From Nitrospira sp. (lineage in GTDB: Bacteria > Nitrospirota > Nitrospiria > Nitrospirales > Nitrospiraceae), in contig CP126122.1 in NCBI GenBank assembly GCA_030123565.1, forward strand, positions 1,313,001-1,377,000: a stretch of DNA of 64,000 bases, given 5' to 3'. The position numbers and the translations under genes were made by a program. How positions within the stretch are numbered: the stretch's first letter is position 1; every line of letters begins with the position of its first letter. Shown here piece by piece: positions 17,005-26,160 of this stretch. The notes beneath the pieces were generated by a model, which was not told where the DNA came from, searched no databases, and was given only the letters and a program-made list of their open reading frames with translations.

Positions 17005-18368
17005 AGCTCGCGAATGAGCGGAGGCTCGGGCGCTCGATGCCGGTCCCCAAGGATCTCGATCTCCTGCTGACCAGGCTCGATCGCCTATCGCTGGCGCCCG
17101 GTTTCAGCTTACAGCGCCAGGTGGCGCTCAGGACGGCCTTGCAGGTCTATTTTGAACCGGGCGGCCAAGCGCTCCTGTCGCCGTTGCCGGAAGAAGTCGA
17201 ACTGGCCGATCTCCTGCTCTACGCCGACTTCTATCCGGAAGACGGCCAACTCACCTTGATCGAGCAGCTTCGCGACGTCATCACGGAACACATTCCCGAC
17301 GAGCAGCGTGCCTGGATGGATCCGCTCAAACATTCTTACATGGATTTGGTCGAAGTATTGCCGCATGATTCCGGGGAGGCGCGCCGGCCATTGCGATCGA
17401 TCGGCAACGGGCGGCTTTATGAGATTCCGGCTGAAACCTTGGGGCAAGAGGTGCAAGTGGGGCAGGTGTCGCTCATGCGCCTCGTTCGCGAGCCGGGCGA
17501 CACGGAAACCTCATTGGCGGTGTCGGCGGGACCGATGCTGCTCTTGTCGGCGGAAGATGCCAAGGTCCTCTATGAGACGACAGCCGAAGAGCGCCGAGAG
17601 ATGGAAGTTGTGGGCGGATCCTTCGAACTCGGAGATTGGCCTGAATTCGCCAAGCGATTCGGGCACCTGCTGCTGCGGAACTTTGCGCGGATGCGTTTGG
17701 CGGCCCTACTGGAGGCAGTCGGCGAGATTCGTTACAGAACCGCAGACGGAGAGCCATACTTCTACGTGATGGCGATCTACGAACATCATGAGTTTGCTTT
17801 TCTGGTTGGGAGCATGAGCACGCTGGAAGGCTGGGAGGAGATTCCGGTCGGACCGGAGGGAGCCGCCCATTCCAAGAAGTTACGCCGCTTTGTCCAGCGG
17901 CTCAAAGAGGGAGTCTTGGCAGGAGTGGCGGCGGCGAGGGTAACTGTGACCGCCACGGAACTGTTCCTGGAATGTGATTCGCAGGAGAGGCTGGATGGGA
18001 TCAAACATACCCTGGCTGCCACCTTTGGATTCTCGCTGCACTTTCGCGGGGAGGCGACGCAACCTCCGTCCCGCCGGGTGACGCAAGAAGAGTTGGCCAC
18101 AGAGCAGCCCCTCACGCTGCTGGTAACCGATGAAGAGGATCATGCCTTGGTGAACACGTTTCTCGAAACCGTCTATTTGGAGTGGGCGGACCGAGAATCG
18201 CCGGCACTGGGTGGCCGCACCCCTCGCCATACAGTGACGACCTCGGAGGGGAAAGAACGAGTGGAGGCGCTCATCAAGGAGATGGAGCAGACGAACCTGG
18301 GACTGCTCCGGACGGGGATCACTGCGTTCGACTACAACAAGCTCCGCGCGCACGTGGGACTCTGCTGA
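17001..18368 (+). CDS. Conserved-looking 455-residue protein, unrecognised
   Basis: I do not recognise this protein. It has no signal peptide or membrane segments, so it is probably cytoplasmic. It is acidic and Leu-rich with several predicted helices. Cysteines are few (ECDSQERL, and the C-terminal HVGLC). The start overlaps the 25-residue ORF and has GGAGGAAA upstream. It lies between the Usp unit and the formate dehydrogenase genes, with a 105-bp repeat-containing spacer after it. It could belong to either group. Confidence 0.75.
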   Translation: MKLANERRLGRSMPVPKDLDLLLTRLDRLSLAPGFSLQRQVALRTALQVYFEPGGQALLSPLPEEVELADLLLYADFYPEDGQLTLIEQLRDVITEHIPDEQRAWMDPLKHSYMDLVEVLPHDSGEARRPLRSIGNGRLYEIPAETLGQEVQVGQVSLMRLVREPGDTETSLAVSAGPMLLLSAEDAKVLYETTAEERREMEVVGGSFELGDWPEFAKRFGHLLLRNFARMRLAALLEAVGEIRYRTADGEPYFYVMAIYEHHEFAFLVGSMSTLEGWEEIPVGPEGAAHSKKLRRFVQRLKEGVLAGVAAARVTVTATELFLECDSQERLDGIKHTLAATFGFSLHFRGEATQPPSRRVTQEELATEQPLTLLVTDEEDHALVNTFLETVYLEWADRESPALGGRTPRHTVTTSEGKERVEALIKEMEQTNLGLLRTGITAFDYNKLRAHVGLC

Positions 18369-18371
18369 TGG

Positions 18372-18470
18372 TGACAGGTGAAGCGCATCTCGTGAAGCGT
18401 ATTTCGTGAGACGCGTTGGAATCTTTACGAGATACGAACGATGAGATACGAAAAACGAGGAACGAGCGGT
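18372..18470. repeat. Degenerate GTGAAGCG / GAGATACGA repeats
   Basis: The spacer before the formate dehydrogenase genes contains tandem GTGAAGCG(C/T)AT(C/T)TC units followed by GAGATACGAA(C) units. The two types are partly complementary, so the stretch can fold on itself. The last unit sits next to the ribosome binding site of the following gene. Confidence 0.6.
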
Positions 18471-18473
18471 GAC

Positions 18474-18923
18474 ATGCAAGGGCAAGTGACGGAGATCCTC
18501 GCGCAGGCTCGGAGCGAGCCGCCCAACATCCTCAAGGCGCTGCTGGCGCTGCAGGAAACCCTCGGCCATGTGCCGGTGGAGGCGATCCCGGACATCGCCC
18601 ACGCCTTGAACCGCACGACGGCGCAAGTCGCCGGGGTCCTATCTTATTACCCGGATCTGCTGGTCCAGGCACCGGGCCGGCACATGATTCGCGTCTGCAT
18701 GGGTGAATCCTGTTACGCCAACGGCTGCGGGCGTCTCTTGCGGTCGTTGCAGGACCGGCTGCGCGTGGATGTGGGTGAGACGACGGGGGGAGGCAAGTTT
18801 ACCCTCGACACCATGTCCTGCGCGGGAAACTGCGCGGTTTCCCCAACGGTCATCATCGACCGCGACCTCTGGGGACGGGTGCTGCCGTCGCAGCTCGATG
18901 CGCTGTTGCAACAATACAAATGA
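18474..18923 (+). CDS. fdsG: NAD-dependent formate dehydrogenase gamma subunit (NuoE-like)
   Basis: This 149-residue protein is a NuoE/FdsG-type thioredoxin-like [2Fe-2S] subunit. The ligands are Cys75 and Cys80 (CMGESC) and Cys116 and Cys120 (CAGNC). It passes electrons between FMN and iron-sulfur centres in soluble NAD-linked formate dehydrogenases. I chose the ATG at 18474, preceded by GAGGAACGAG, over the ATG at 18441 that sits inside the repeat. It is followed 14 bp later by the beta subunit gene. Confidence 0.9.
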   Translation: MQGQVTEILAQARSEPPNILKALLALQETLGHVPVEAIPDIAHALNRTTAQVAGVLSYYPDLLVQAPGRHMIRVCMGESCYANGCGRLLRSLQDRLRVDVGETTGGGKFTLDTMSCAGNCAVSPTVIIDRDLWGRVLPSQLDALLQQYK

Positions 18924-18937
18924 TTGATGAGTGCTGA

Positions 18938-20443
18938 ATGGCCACGCGACTCTATCTTTCCAACGACACCTCGGCCAGGGCTGCCGGTGCCGCCTCCCTG
19001 GCGGACGCCTGGGCGGACCGGCCTGAGATCCAATTGATCCGGACCTCCTCGCGCGGCGCGTTTTATCTTGAGCCGATGGTGGAACGGGACAGTCCCGACG
19101 GCCGCATAGCCTGGTTCAACGTCACGCCGGACGACCTGCCGCGCATCCTGGCCGGTAGGGATGGCACCCTGGTCTCGTCGATTCCCTTTCTCGCCCGCCA
19201 GACCAGGGTCACCTACGCAAACTTCGGTGAAACCGAACCCCTGGCCCTAGACGAATACCAGGCCCGTGGCGGGTTGCGTGGGCTGGAACAGGCCTTGAGC
19301 ATGTCGCCGGAGACCATCATCGAGGAACTGAAACGGTCACGGCTGCGTGGGCGAGGAGGGGCGGCCTTTCCCGTGTGGAACAAGTGGCAGGTCGCGCAGC
19401 AGACGGAAGCGGACGAAAAGTATGTGGTGGCCAATGCCGACGAAGGGGATGCAGGGACCTATTGTGACCGGATGATTTTGGAAGGCGATCCCTTTCGGCT
19501 CCTGGAAGGAATGTTGATCTGCGCCCGCGCCGTCGGGGCCGGTCGGGGCTACGTCTATTGCCGTCACGAATATCCTGCCGCTGCGGCATCCCTGCGGGCG
19601 GCCATTCATAAGGCCGATGAAGCGGAGCTGTTGGAACTTTCCGGCGAACCCTTCCCGATCGAGGTGGTTGAGGGGGCCGGCTCCTATGTCTGCGGAGAGG
19701 AGACGGCGCTCTTGGAATCACTGGAAGGTGGACGGGGAGTCGTGCGGGCCAAGCCCCCCTATCCGGCACAGGAGGGACTCTACGGCAAGCCGACCATTGT
19801 CAGCAACGTGCTGACCTTCGCCACGATTCCCACCATCCTGTCCCGGGGCGGAGCCTGGTACGCCTCTCTCGGTACCGAACGTTCGAGCGGCACGATGGCG
19901 TTGCAACTGGGCGGGAGGGTGAAGCAGCCCGGCTTGGTGGAGGTGCCCTTCGGTCTAAGTTTGCGGCAGGTGTTGGATCAATTCGGCGGTGGGATGGCGC
20001 CGGGCGCACGTTTTAAGGCCGTGCAGGTCGGCGGGCCGCTCGGAAGTCTGTTCCCTGCTTCCGAGTTGGACATTCCGATTTGTTACGACGCCTTCGCCCA
20101 AGCAGACGCGGTGCTGGGGCATGGCGGTATTGTCGTCTACGACCACGAAACCGACATGGTGGACCTTGCCAGGCACTTCATGGCCTTTACCGCCAACGAA
20201 TCCTGCGGCAAATGTACGCCCTGCCGCATCGGGTCCGTCAGGGGCCGGGAGATCCTTGAACGCATCCAGGCGGGCAGCGGGACGGTGGACGACCTTGCGC
20301 TGTTGGGTGACTTGGGCGAGACGATGAAGGTGGCCAGTCTCTGCGCCCTCGGCGGGCGAGCGCCCTATCCGGTGCTGACGGCGATCGAACATTTCCCGGA
20401 CGAGTTTAGACACAAGCTGTCGGCCTTCAGCCGTCAGCAGTGA
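18938..20443 (+). CDS. fdsB: NAD-dependent formate dehydrogenase beta subunit (NuoF-like)
   Basis: This 501-residue diaphorase subunit reduces NAD+ using FMN. An N-terminal thioredoxin-like segment is followed by the NADH site RGRGGAAFP, the FMN site GAGSYVCGEETAL, and the [4Fe-4S] ligands Cys423, Cys426, Cys429 and Cys469 (SCGKCTPC and SLCAL). It is smaller than fused hydrogenase diaphorases but normal for FdsB. Its last codons (AFSRQQ) lie within a GCTGA/TCAGC repeat that continues into the spacer. Confidence 0.93.
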   Translation: MATRLYLSNDTSARAAGAASLADAWADRPEIQLIRTSSRGAFYLEPMVERDSPDGRIAWFNVTPDDLPRILAGRDGTLVSSIPFLARQTRVTYANFGETEPLALDEYQARGGLRGLEQALSMSPETIIEELKRSRLRGRGGAAFPVWNKWQVAQQTEADEKYVVANADEGDAGTYCDRMILEGDPFRLLEGMLICARAVGAGRGYVYCRHEYPAAAASLRAAIHKADEAELLELSGEPFPIEVVEGAGSYVCGEETALLESLEGGRGVVRAKPPYPAQEGLYGKPTIVSNVLTFATIPTILSRGGAWYASLGTERSSGTMALQLGGRVKQPGLVEVPFGLSLRQVLDQFGGGMAPGARFKAVQVGGPLGSLFPASELDIPICYDAFAQADAVLGHGGIVVYDHETDMVDLARHFMAFTANESCGKCTPCRIGSVRGREILERIQAGSGTVDDLALLGDLGETMKVASLCALGGRAPYPVLTAIEHFPDEFRHKLSAFSRQQ

Positions 20444-20475
20444 GCTGATAGCTGAATACTGATGGCCGAGAGCTG
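20425..20475. repeat. GCTGA/TCAGC repeat at the fdsB-fdsA junction
   Basis: CAGCCGTCAGCAGTGAGCTGATAGCTGA and following units form degenerate tandem and inverted GCTGA words. The repeat begins inside the fdsB reading frame and supplies its last codons and stop. The same family occurs at 49,688-49,755 and 61,366-61,431. Confidence 0.65.
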
Positions 20476-23202
20476 ATGCCCATGAAACTTTCCATCAACA
20501 ATCGGCTCGTGGTGGCCTCGCCTGGCGACACGGTACAGAGCGCGGCCCAAAAGGCCGGGATCGCGATCCCCGGACTCTGCTTGTCCGATCACTTGAAGCC
20601 GTTCGGCTCCTGCCGTCTCTGCCTCTGTGAAGTGGAGGGGCAGGCGGGGATGCCAGCCTCCTGTACGACTCCGGTCCGCGAGGGCATGGTGGTCCGGACG
20701 GAGAGCGAGCGGCTGAATCGGCTCAGGCGGAACATCGTCGAACTCTATCTGTCTGAACAGCCGGCGGAGCGGGCTCCGGAACCATTGCAATGGCTGGCCA
20801 AGTCGCTGGGACTCAGGCAGGTCCGCTATCCGCAACCCTCCACTAGGCTGGACGTCGTCGATCGCTCCAACCCGTTTTTTACTTTTGACAACGCGGCCTG
20901 TATTTCTTGCGCCCGTTGCGTGCGGGCCTGTGACGAAATTCAGGGGACCTACGCCTTGACGATGGTCCATCGCGGCTTTGAAAGCAGGCCGGTGGCCGGG
21001 GCCGCCTCCTTGGCCGGCGAGTCTGAGGGGTTTGCCTCGTCGAACTGTGTCTCCTGCGGGGCCTGCGTGAAGGAATGTCCTACCGACGCGCTCATGGAAA
21101 AGACCATCGCAGAGCAGGGGCCGCCGAATCGGACCGTCCGCACCACCTGCGCCTATTGCGGCGTCGGTTGCACATTCGAGGTCGGGGTGAGGAATGATCG
21201 GATCCTGAGCATGGTGCCGGCGGATGATGGCCCCTCGAATCAGGGCCATGCCTGCATGAAGGGACGGTTCGGCTGGACCTATAACGATGCGCCGGACCGA
21301 TTGCGCGCGCCGTTGCTCCGGCAGGGTGGCAGGTGGGTCGAGATTTCCTGGTCCGCCGCACTCGACCGGATCGCACAGGAATGGTCGCGGATCAAAGAGA
21401 CCTATGGGACGGATGCGCTGGCGGCGATTTCGTCAAGTCGCGGGACGAATGAAGAGAACTATCTGTTCGGCAAGTTCATGCGCTGTGTGGTCGGCAGCAA
21501 CCACATCGACAACTGCGCGAGGGTCTGTCACAGCGCGACCGTGACCGGCATGATGGAAACCTTGGGGGCCTCGGCTGCGACCAACAGCATCCAGGACGTG
21601 GACCAAGCGAAATTGATCATGGTGGTGGGAGCCAATCCGACCGAGTCCCACCCGGTCGTCGGTGCGCGCATCAAACGGGCGGTGCGGCGAGGGGTGCCGC
21701 TGATCGTGATCGATCCCCGGCGGACCGAAATGGCACGCATGGCGGATCTGCATCTGCAGTTGCATCCCGGCACCAATGTGGCGCTATTGAACGGCCTCGG
21801 CCATGTCATCGCAAAGGAACGGCTCATCGATCAGGCCTTCGTAGGCGAGCGGACCGAGGGGCTCGACGACTGGCTGAAGACGGTCGAGGACTGCACGCCG
21901 GAGCGTATGGCTCGGATCACCGGAGTACCGGCCCATCTGATCGCTGAGGCGGCGCGTCTCTATGCCAAGAGCGGCGGGTCCATGGCGGTACATGGTCTCG
22001 GCATGACTGAACATCGGTGGGGGAGCCACGGCGTGATCGCGCTGGTGAACCTCGCCCTGGCCACCGGCAACATCGGAAAGCCCGGCAGCGGGATCAACCC
22101 GTTGCGCGGCCAGAATAATGTCCAGGGCGCGTCGGATGTCGGCTGCCTGCCGACCTACTTCGCCGGGTATCAGCCGCTGACTGATCCGGCGCTGGCCGCC
22201 GTGCATCTGGCCGTGACCGGTCGTCCCTTGCCGCAGGCGCGTGGCATGAAGACGCCGGACATGTGGGATGCGGCGCTGGCCGGGACGCTCAAGAGCCTCT
22301 GGATCATCGGCTACGACGTGGCCCAGACGGACCCCAATCTCAAGAAGGTCCATGCGGCGTTAAAGAATCTTGAGTTCCTCATCGTGCAGGATCTATTTCT
22401 CAGCGAGACGGCCAAACTTGCGCACCTGGTGATTCCCGGTGCCTCGTTTCTGGAAAAGGACGGGACCTTCACCAATCTGGAGCGGCGCATCCAACGTATC
22501 CGGAAGGTGGTGGAGCCGCCGGGCGGTGTGCTGCCGGACTGGCAGGTGGTCTGTGAAGTCTCGGCGCGGATGGGGTATCCCATGCGGTACGGCCATCCCT
22601 CCGCCATCATGGATGAGATTGCGCAGCTGGCGCCGATGTTCGCCGGGGTGTCGTACGATCGGCTGGAGGGGCCGGAGGGGTTGCAGTGGCCGGTTCCGTC
22701 GAAAGAGCATCCGGGCACCTCATTGATGCATGAGCGATCGTTCCCGAAAGGCAGGGCGCGTTTTGTCGCGGTGGACTACCTGCCGCCCGGCGAATCGCCG
22801 ACGGAAAGTTACCCGCTGGTGCTGATCACCGGGCGCATTCTGCAACATTACAACTGCGGGGCGCAGACGAGACGGACCGAGATCATGCGGGTGGTCGATA
22901 CCGACGTGCTCGAGATGCATGCCGTCGATGCGGCACGTTTGGATCTCCATGACGGCGAGATGGTTCGGTTGGTCAGTGGGCGCGGCGAAGCCAGACTTCC
23001 CGTGATGGTGAGCGGGCGCGTGCAGCCGGGCGAACTGTTCACGAGTTTTCACTTTCCCGATACGGATCTGAACCAGTTGTTGTCCTCCAGCGCCGATGAG
23101 AGTTCCAAGTGTCCGGAGTATAAAGTCTCGACCGTGCGGGTGGAAAAATTGGCGCCGATCGGAACTCCTTCGACCCCGATGCATGTGATGCTGATCACAT
23201 GA
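20476..23202 (+). CDS. fdsA: NAD-dependent formate dehydrogenase alpha subunit (molybdopterin)
   Basis: This 908-residue catalytic subunit oxidises formate to CO2 at a bis-MGD Mo or W centre. Domains in order: [2Fe-2S] ferredoxin (Cys35, 46, 49, 63); two [4Fe-4S] sets (Cys142, 145, 148, 152 and 191, 194, 197, 201); a molybdopterin-enzyme [4Fe-4S] (Cys225, 228, 232, 260); and the catalytic domain with active-site Cys351-His352 (RVCHSA) in place of selenocysteine. The C-terminal MGD-binding domain ends near 900. The His/Cys motif for the NuoG-like N5 cluster seems missing: residues 93-118 read SEQPAERAPEPL..., with no Cys. It overlaps the FNT gene as ATGA. Confidence 0.95.
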   Translation: MPMKLSINNRLVVASPGDTVQSAAQKAGIAIPGLCLSDHLKPFGSCRLCLCEVEGQAGMPASCTTPVREGMVVRTESERLNRLRRNIVELYLSEQPAERAPEPLQWLAKSLGLRQVRYPQPSTRLDVVDRSNPFFTFDNAACISCARCVRACDEIQGTYALTMVHRGFESRPVAGAASLAGESEGFASSNCVSCGACVKECPTDALMEKTIAEQGPPNRTVRTTCAYCGVGCTFEVGVRNDRILSMVPADDGPSNQGHACMKGRFGWTYNDAPDRLRAPLLRQGGRWVEISWSAALDRIAQEWSRIKETYGTDALAAISSSRGTNEENYLFGKFMRCVVGSNHIDNCARVCHSATVTGMMETLGASAATNSIQDVDQAKLIMVVGANPTESHPVVGARIKRAVRRGVPLIVIDPRRTEMARMADLHLQLHPGTNVALLNGLGHVIAKERLIDQAFVGERTEGLDDWLKTVEDCTPERMARITGVPAHLIAEAARLYAKSGGSMAVHGLGMTEHRWGSHGVIALVNLALATGNIGKPGSGINPLRGQNNVQGASDVGCLPTYFAGYQPLTDPALAAVHLAVTGRPLPQARGMKTPDMWDAALAGTLKSLWIIGYDVAQTDPNLKKVHAALKNLEFLIVQDLFLSETAKLAHLVIPGASFLEKDGTFTNLERRIQRIRKVVEPPGGVLPDWQVVCEVSARMGYPMRYGHPSAIMDEIAQLAPMFAGVSYDRLEGPEGLQWPVPSKEHPGTSLMHERSFPKGRARFVAVDYLPPGESPTESYPLVLITGRILQHYNCGAQTRRTEIMRVVDTDVLEMHAVDAARLDLHDGEMVRLVSGRGEARLPVMVSGRVQPGELFTSFHFPDTDLNQLLSSSADESSKCPEYKVSTVRVEKLAPIGTPSTPMHVMLIT

Positions 23203-24044
23203 CGACAGAGCCCTCCACCCCTGCAACCGGTTCTGTCGCCGATGCCTATCCGCCGCCTGAGATCGCAGCTCGTGTCTGCAAGGTCGGGCTCGCCAAAGTG
23301 ACCACCCCCGTGTCGACGATGATCGCCTTGGCCATCTTGGCTGGAGCCTTCATCTCGCTGGGGGCGCTCTTCTACACCGTCACGGTGACGACCGGGAAGG
23401 ATGGTCCCGAGGTTCCGTTCGGCGCCCTACGCCTTGCCGGCGGTGTGACGTTCAGTCTGGGGCTGGTGCTGGTGGTCGTCGGGGGCGCGGAGCTGTTCAC
23501 CGGCAATAACCTCATCGCGATGGCCTGGGCAGTCGGCTGTGTCCGGACCAGTCAAGTGGTCAGGAATTGGCTGTGGGTCTATCTCGGCAACCTGCTCGGC
23601 GCAGGCGGGACAGCCGTACTCGTGTTGCTGGCGGGCGTGCATACGTTGGGAGACGGAGCCGTCGGAGACACGATGGTCAAAATCGCGCGCAGCAAGATCG
23701 CGCTCGACCCCGTTCAAGCGGTGGCACGCGGCATCCTCTGCAATGTGCTGGTCTGCCTGGCCATATGGTTGTGTATGGGGGCGCGGAGCGTGGCGGATAA
23801 GATCCTCGCGATCGTCCTGCCGATCAGTGCCTTCGTCGCTTGCGGCTTCGAACATTCGGTCGCCAACATGTTTTTCTTTCCCTTGGGGATCGCCCTGGCT
23901 GCAGGCGGTGCCGCGCCGTTGTCGCTGGTGGGGGCGGTGAGCAATCTCCTGCTGGTGACGATCGGCAACATCATCGGCGGAACGTTGCTCGTGGCGCTGG
24001 TCTATTGGTTCGTATATCTCCGGACTGATGCGCTCGCCCGATGA
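23199..24044 (+). CDS. focA: Formate/nitrite transporter family channel
   Basis: This 281-residue FNT-family channel has six membrane segments with the family signatures GGAELFTGNN and FEHSVANM (the pore His). It overlaps fdsA by four bases (ATGA), which argues that it carries formate for the dehydrogenase rather than nitrite. NirC-type nitrite transport cannot be excluded from sequence. It ends convergent with the membrane protein at 24,084. Confidence 0.92.
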   Translation: MTTEPSTPATGSVADAYPPPEIAARVCKVGLAKVTTPVSTMIALAILAGAFISLGALFYTVTVTTGKDGPEVPFGALRLAGGVTFSLGLVLVVVGGAELFTGNNLIAMAWAVGCVRTSQVVRNWLWVYLGNLLGAGGTAVLVLLAGVHTLGDGAVGDTMVKIARSKIALDPVQAVARGILCNVLVCLAIWLCMGARSVADKILAIVLPISAFVACGFEHSVANMFFFPLGIALAAGGAAPLSLVGAVSNLLLVTIGNIIGGTLLVALVYWFVYLRTDALAR

Positions 24045-24083
24045 TTTGCGTCGGAGTCGCGAGCTGCCGGTCTCCTCGCCCGC

Positions 24084-24488
24084 TCAACGGGCTTCCAGCC
24101 CTTGCTTGATCGCCTTGGCTACCTCGCCGCACTCCGTCACCAACTCGACACGAGATTGCGTGCCTGCGATCCGGGGAGATCGGTTCGCGACGCAGGACTC
24201 GAAATCCTTGATCTCGCTGTTGTCGAAGGTCCGACTCCAGATTTGCGATACCCGCTGGCGCTCCTCCTGCGCATGCTGATCGACGAACAGCCATCCCACA
24301 ATCGAGAGTGTGACGACGACCAGTCCGACGCCGATCAGTTTGACGATCCGGCTTCGCAGGACCTTGATGACAACATACAGTACCGCCGCACCGATCAGGA
24401 TTGCCAAGGCTCCGCCGATCGCCAGTTCCATAGGCTCGACCTCGACATAACGCGAATTCCACCACAGGCCTAAGTTTGTCATGGTCAT
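24084..24488 (-). CDS. Small membrane protein, two transmembrane segments
   Basis: This 134-residue protein begins MTMTNLGLWW and has two hydrophobic segments (LAIGGALAILIGAAVLYVVI and LIGVGLVVVTLSIVGWLF), then a polar domain with two Cys (ESCVAN and TECGEV) that could form a disulfide. GAGGAGAGGG lies upstream of the ATG at 24488. The open frame extends further upstream, but that part lacks family or membrane character. Function unknown. Confidence 0.7.
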   Translation of the reverse strand: MTMTNLGLWWNSRYVEVEPMELAIGGALAILIGAAVLYVVIKVLRSRIVKLIGVGLVVVTLSIVGWLFVDQHAQEERQRVSQIWSRTFDNSEIKDFESCVANRSPRIAGTQSRVELVTECGEVAKAIKQGLEAR

Positions 24489-24510
24489 CCCTCTCCTCGT
24501 GGCTGGCATT

Positions 24511-24519
24511 CTTATACCA
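24511..24519 (-). promoter_or_regulatory. Extended -10 promoter for the 24,488 gene
   Basis: On the minus strand TGGTATAAG matches an extended -10 element (TGn plus TATAAG). No good -35 is present, as is usual for this class. The start would be near 24504, about 16 nt before the ATG. A similar TGGTATGCT on the plus strand near 24588 could serve the ampG-like gene. Confidence 0.4.
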
Positions 24520-24630
24520 GGTCGTTTATGGAAAAACCTCCCTGAACAGACGAATTCTCGATTCTGATGCGTAGGCGGCTCGCGACGGTGGTATGCTGCT
24601 GCTCGTGATCCCCCAGTCTCCTTCAATCTG

Positions 24631-25896
24631 ATGAACAGAGCTACCCTGCGCGCCGTTCTGACTCCGCGACTCGGCATCATGCTGCCTTTGGGGTTCGCCT
24701 CGGGATTGCCTTTGGCGTTGACGGGGGGAACCCTCCAAGCCTGGCTGACGGAAGCGGGCTTGGACCTGACGACGATCGGACTCTTCGCCTACGTCGGCCT
24801 TCCCTATACCCTGAAATTCCTGTGGGCTCCGGTCATGGACCGGGTCGTGCCGCCCTGGCTCGGTCACCGCCGGGGGTGGATGGTCGTGACCCAAACCGGC
24901 CTCGCGCTGGCCTTGGCGACGATGGCGTTGATCGGGCCTTCAGGCGGCGCGCAGCTCTTTGCCGCTCTGGCGCTGGGCGTGGCCTTTCTCTCCGCCTCGC
25001 AAGACATCGTGTTCGACGCCTATCGGACCGATTTGCTGAAGCCGGATGAGCGGGGGCTGGGAGCCGCCACCTGGGTGATGGGGTACCGCATCGCCATGAT
25101 CACCTCCGGTTCGCTGGCCCTGATCCTGGCGGCTCGAATGGACTGGTCCTGGGCCTATCTCTGCATGGCAGCGTTGATGGCGCTGGGAGTGGCGACCGTC
25201 TTGATGATTCCTGAGCCGGAGGCGGCGCGAGCCGCACCACAGTCGATGAAGGAAGCGGTCTGGGGGCCGCTGTCGGAGTTTTTATTACGACCCATGGCGG
25301 GAGCCCTGCTGGGCTTGATCGTGCTTTACAAACTCGGGGATGCCTTCGCCGGCGCCCTGACGACTTCGTTTCTGCTGCGTGGGATGGAATTTTCGTCGGA
25401 AGATATCGGGGTGATCAGGGCGTTCGGCATCGGGGCGACGATCTTGGGCGCCTTCATCGGCGGCGGCCTGATGCCGCAACTGGGGCTCTTTCGTTCGCTG
25501 TTGGTGTTCGGGCTGCTGCAGGCCCTCTCGAACCTCTCGTTCTTATGGCTGGCCTGGGTGGGAAAGAGTTACGCCGTCATGGCCTTTGCCGTCGGCTTCG
25601 AAAATCTCACCGGCGGCATGGGCACGGCGGCCTTCGTGGCGCTGGTCATGTCGCTCTGCAACCATCGCTACACCGCGACCCAGTTCGCGTTACTCTCCTC
25701 CGTCGAAGCCCTCGGACGTGTCTTCCTCGGCTGGCCTGCTGCGAAGCTGGTAGGGCTGGCAGGGTGGGGCCCGTTCTTCTTCGTGACCTTTCTGGCCGCG
25801 CTACCTGGTCTGTGGTTGTTGTGGTATCTCCGGAAACCGGTCACGCAGCATGCGGAACTGAGTGAGGGGAAGAGTGAGGTGAGTCTGTCTTGTTGA
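24631..25896 (+). CDS. ampG: AmpG-like MFS permease
   Basis: This 421-residue 12-segment major-facilitator protein resembles AmpG, which imports muropeptides during peptidoglycan recycling. The N-terminal GFASGLPLALTGGTLQAWL and SQDIVFDAYRTDLL are characteristic of AmpG. It is convergently arranged with nothing immediately downstream and forms its own unit. No other cell-wall recycling gene lies adjacent, so the muropeptide substrate is inferred from the family. Confidence 0.88.
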   Translation: MNRATLRAVLTPRLGIMLPLGFASGLPLALTGGTLQAWLTEAGLDLTTIGLFAYVGLPYTLKFLWAPVMDRVVPPWLGHRRGWMVVTQTGLALALATMALIGPSGGAQLFAALALGVAFLSASQDIVFDAYRTDLLKPDERGLGAATWVMGYRIAMITSGSLALILAARMDWSWAYLCMAALMALGVATVLMIPEPEAARAAPQSMKEAVWGPLSEFLLRPMAGALLGLIVLYKLGDAFAGALTTSFLLRGMEFSSEDIGVIRAFGIGATILGAFIGGGLMPQLGLFRSLLVFGLLQALSNLSFLWLAWVGKSYAVMAFAVGFENLTGGMGTAAFVALVMSLCNHRYTATQFALLSSVEALGRVFLGWPAAKLVGLAGWGPFFFVTFLAALPGLWLLWYLRKPVTQHAELSEGKSEVSLSC

Positions 25897-26125
25897 ATGT
25901 TCCGGCGAGCGGTCGAATCGGGCTACCGGTCTGTCGGTTCGCTGTGCACGAAGCCACGCGAGTCGTTGGGTGAAACATTCCGAGGAATCACAGGAGTGAT
26001 TAGAAGACACCGCTTATCCCGAAGAAGACGTCTGCCCGCTCTATCCTGACTGTCCGACTGTTGTAACTCCTGTCTCGATTCCGTGCTCCCCGCGGCTGTT
26101 CGCTGACGGGCCATCGAGGTACGGA

Positions 26126-26154
26126 TTGAAGCAGCCTATGAACATATGTACACT
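26126..26154 (+). promoter_or_regulatory. brnTA promoter with overlapping palindrome
   Basis: TTGAAG (26126-26131), a 17-bp spacer and TACACT (26149-26154) put the start near A26161, the first base of the brnT ATG. The palindrome GTACA-C-TGTAC (26148-26158) overlaps the -10 box and is a plausible operator for BrnA autorepression. Confidence 0.6.
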
Positions 26155-26160
26155 GTACGC

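Noticed and set aside
26146-26160. BrnT start at the upstream ATG (26146)
   Set aside because: That codon lies between the -35 and -10 elements of the only good promoter; the family N-terminus fits the ATG at 26161.
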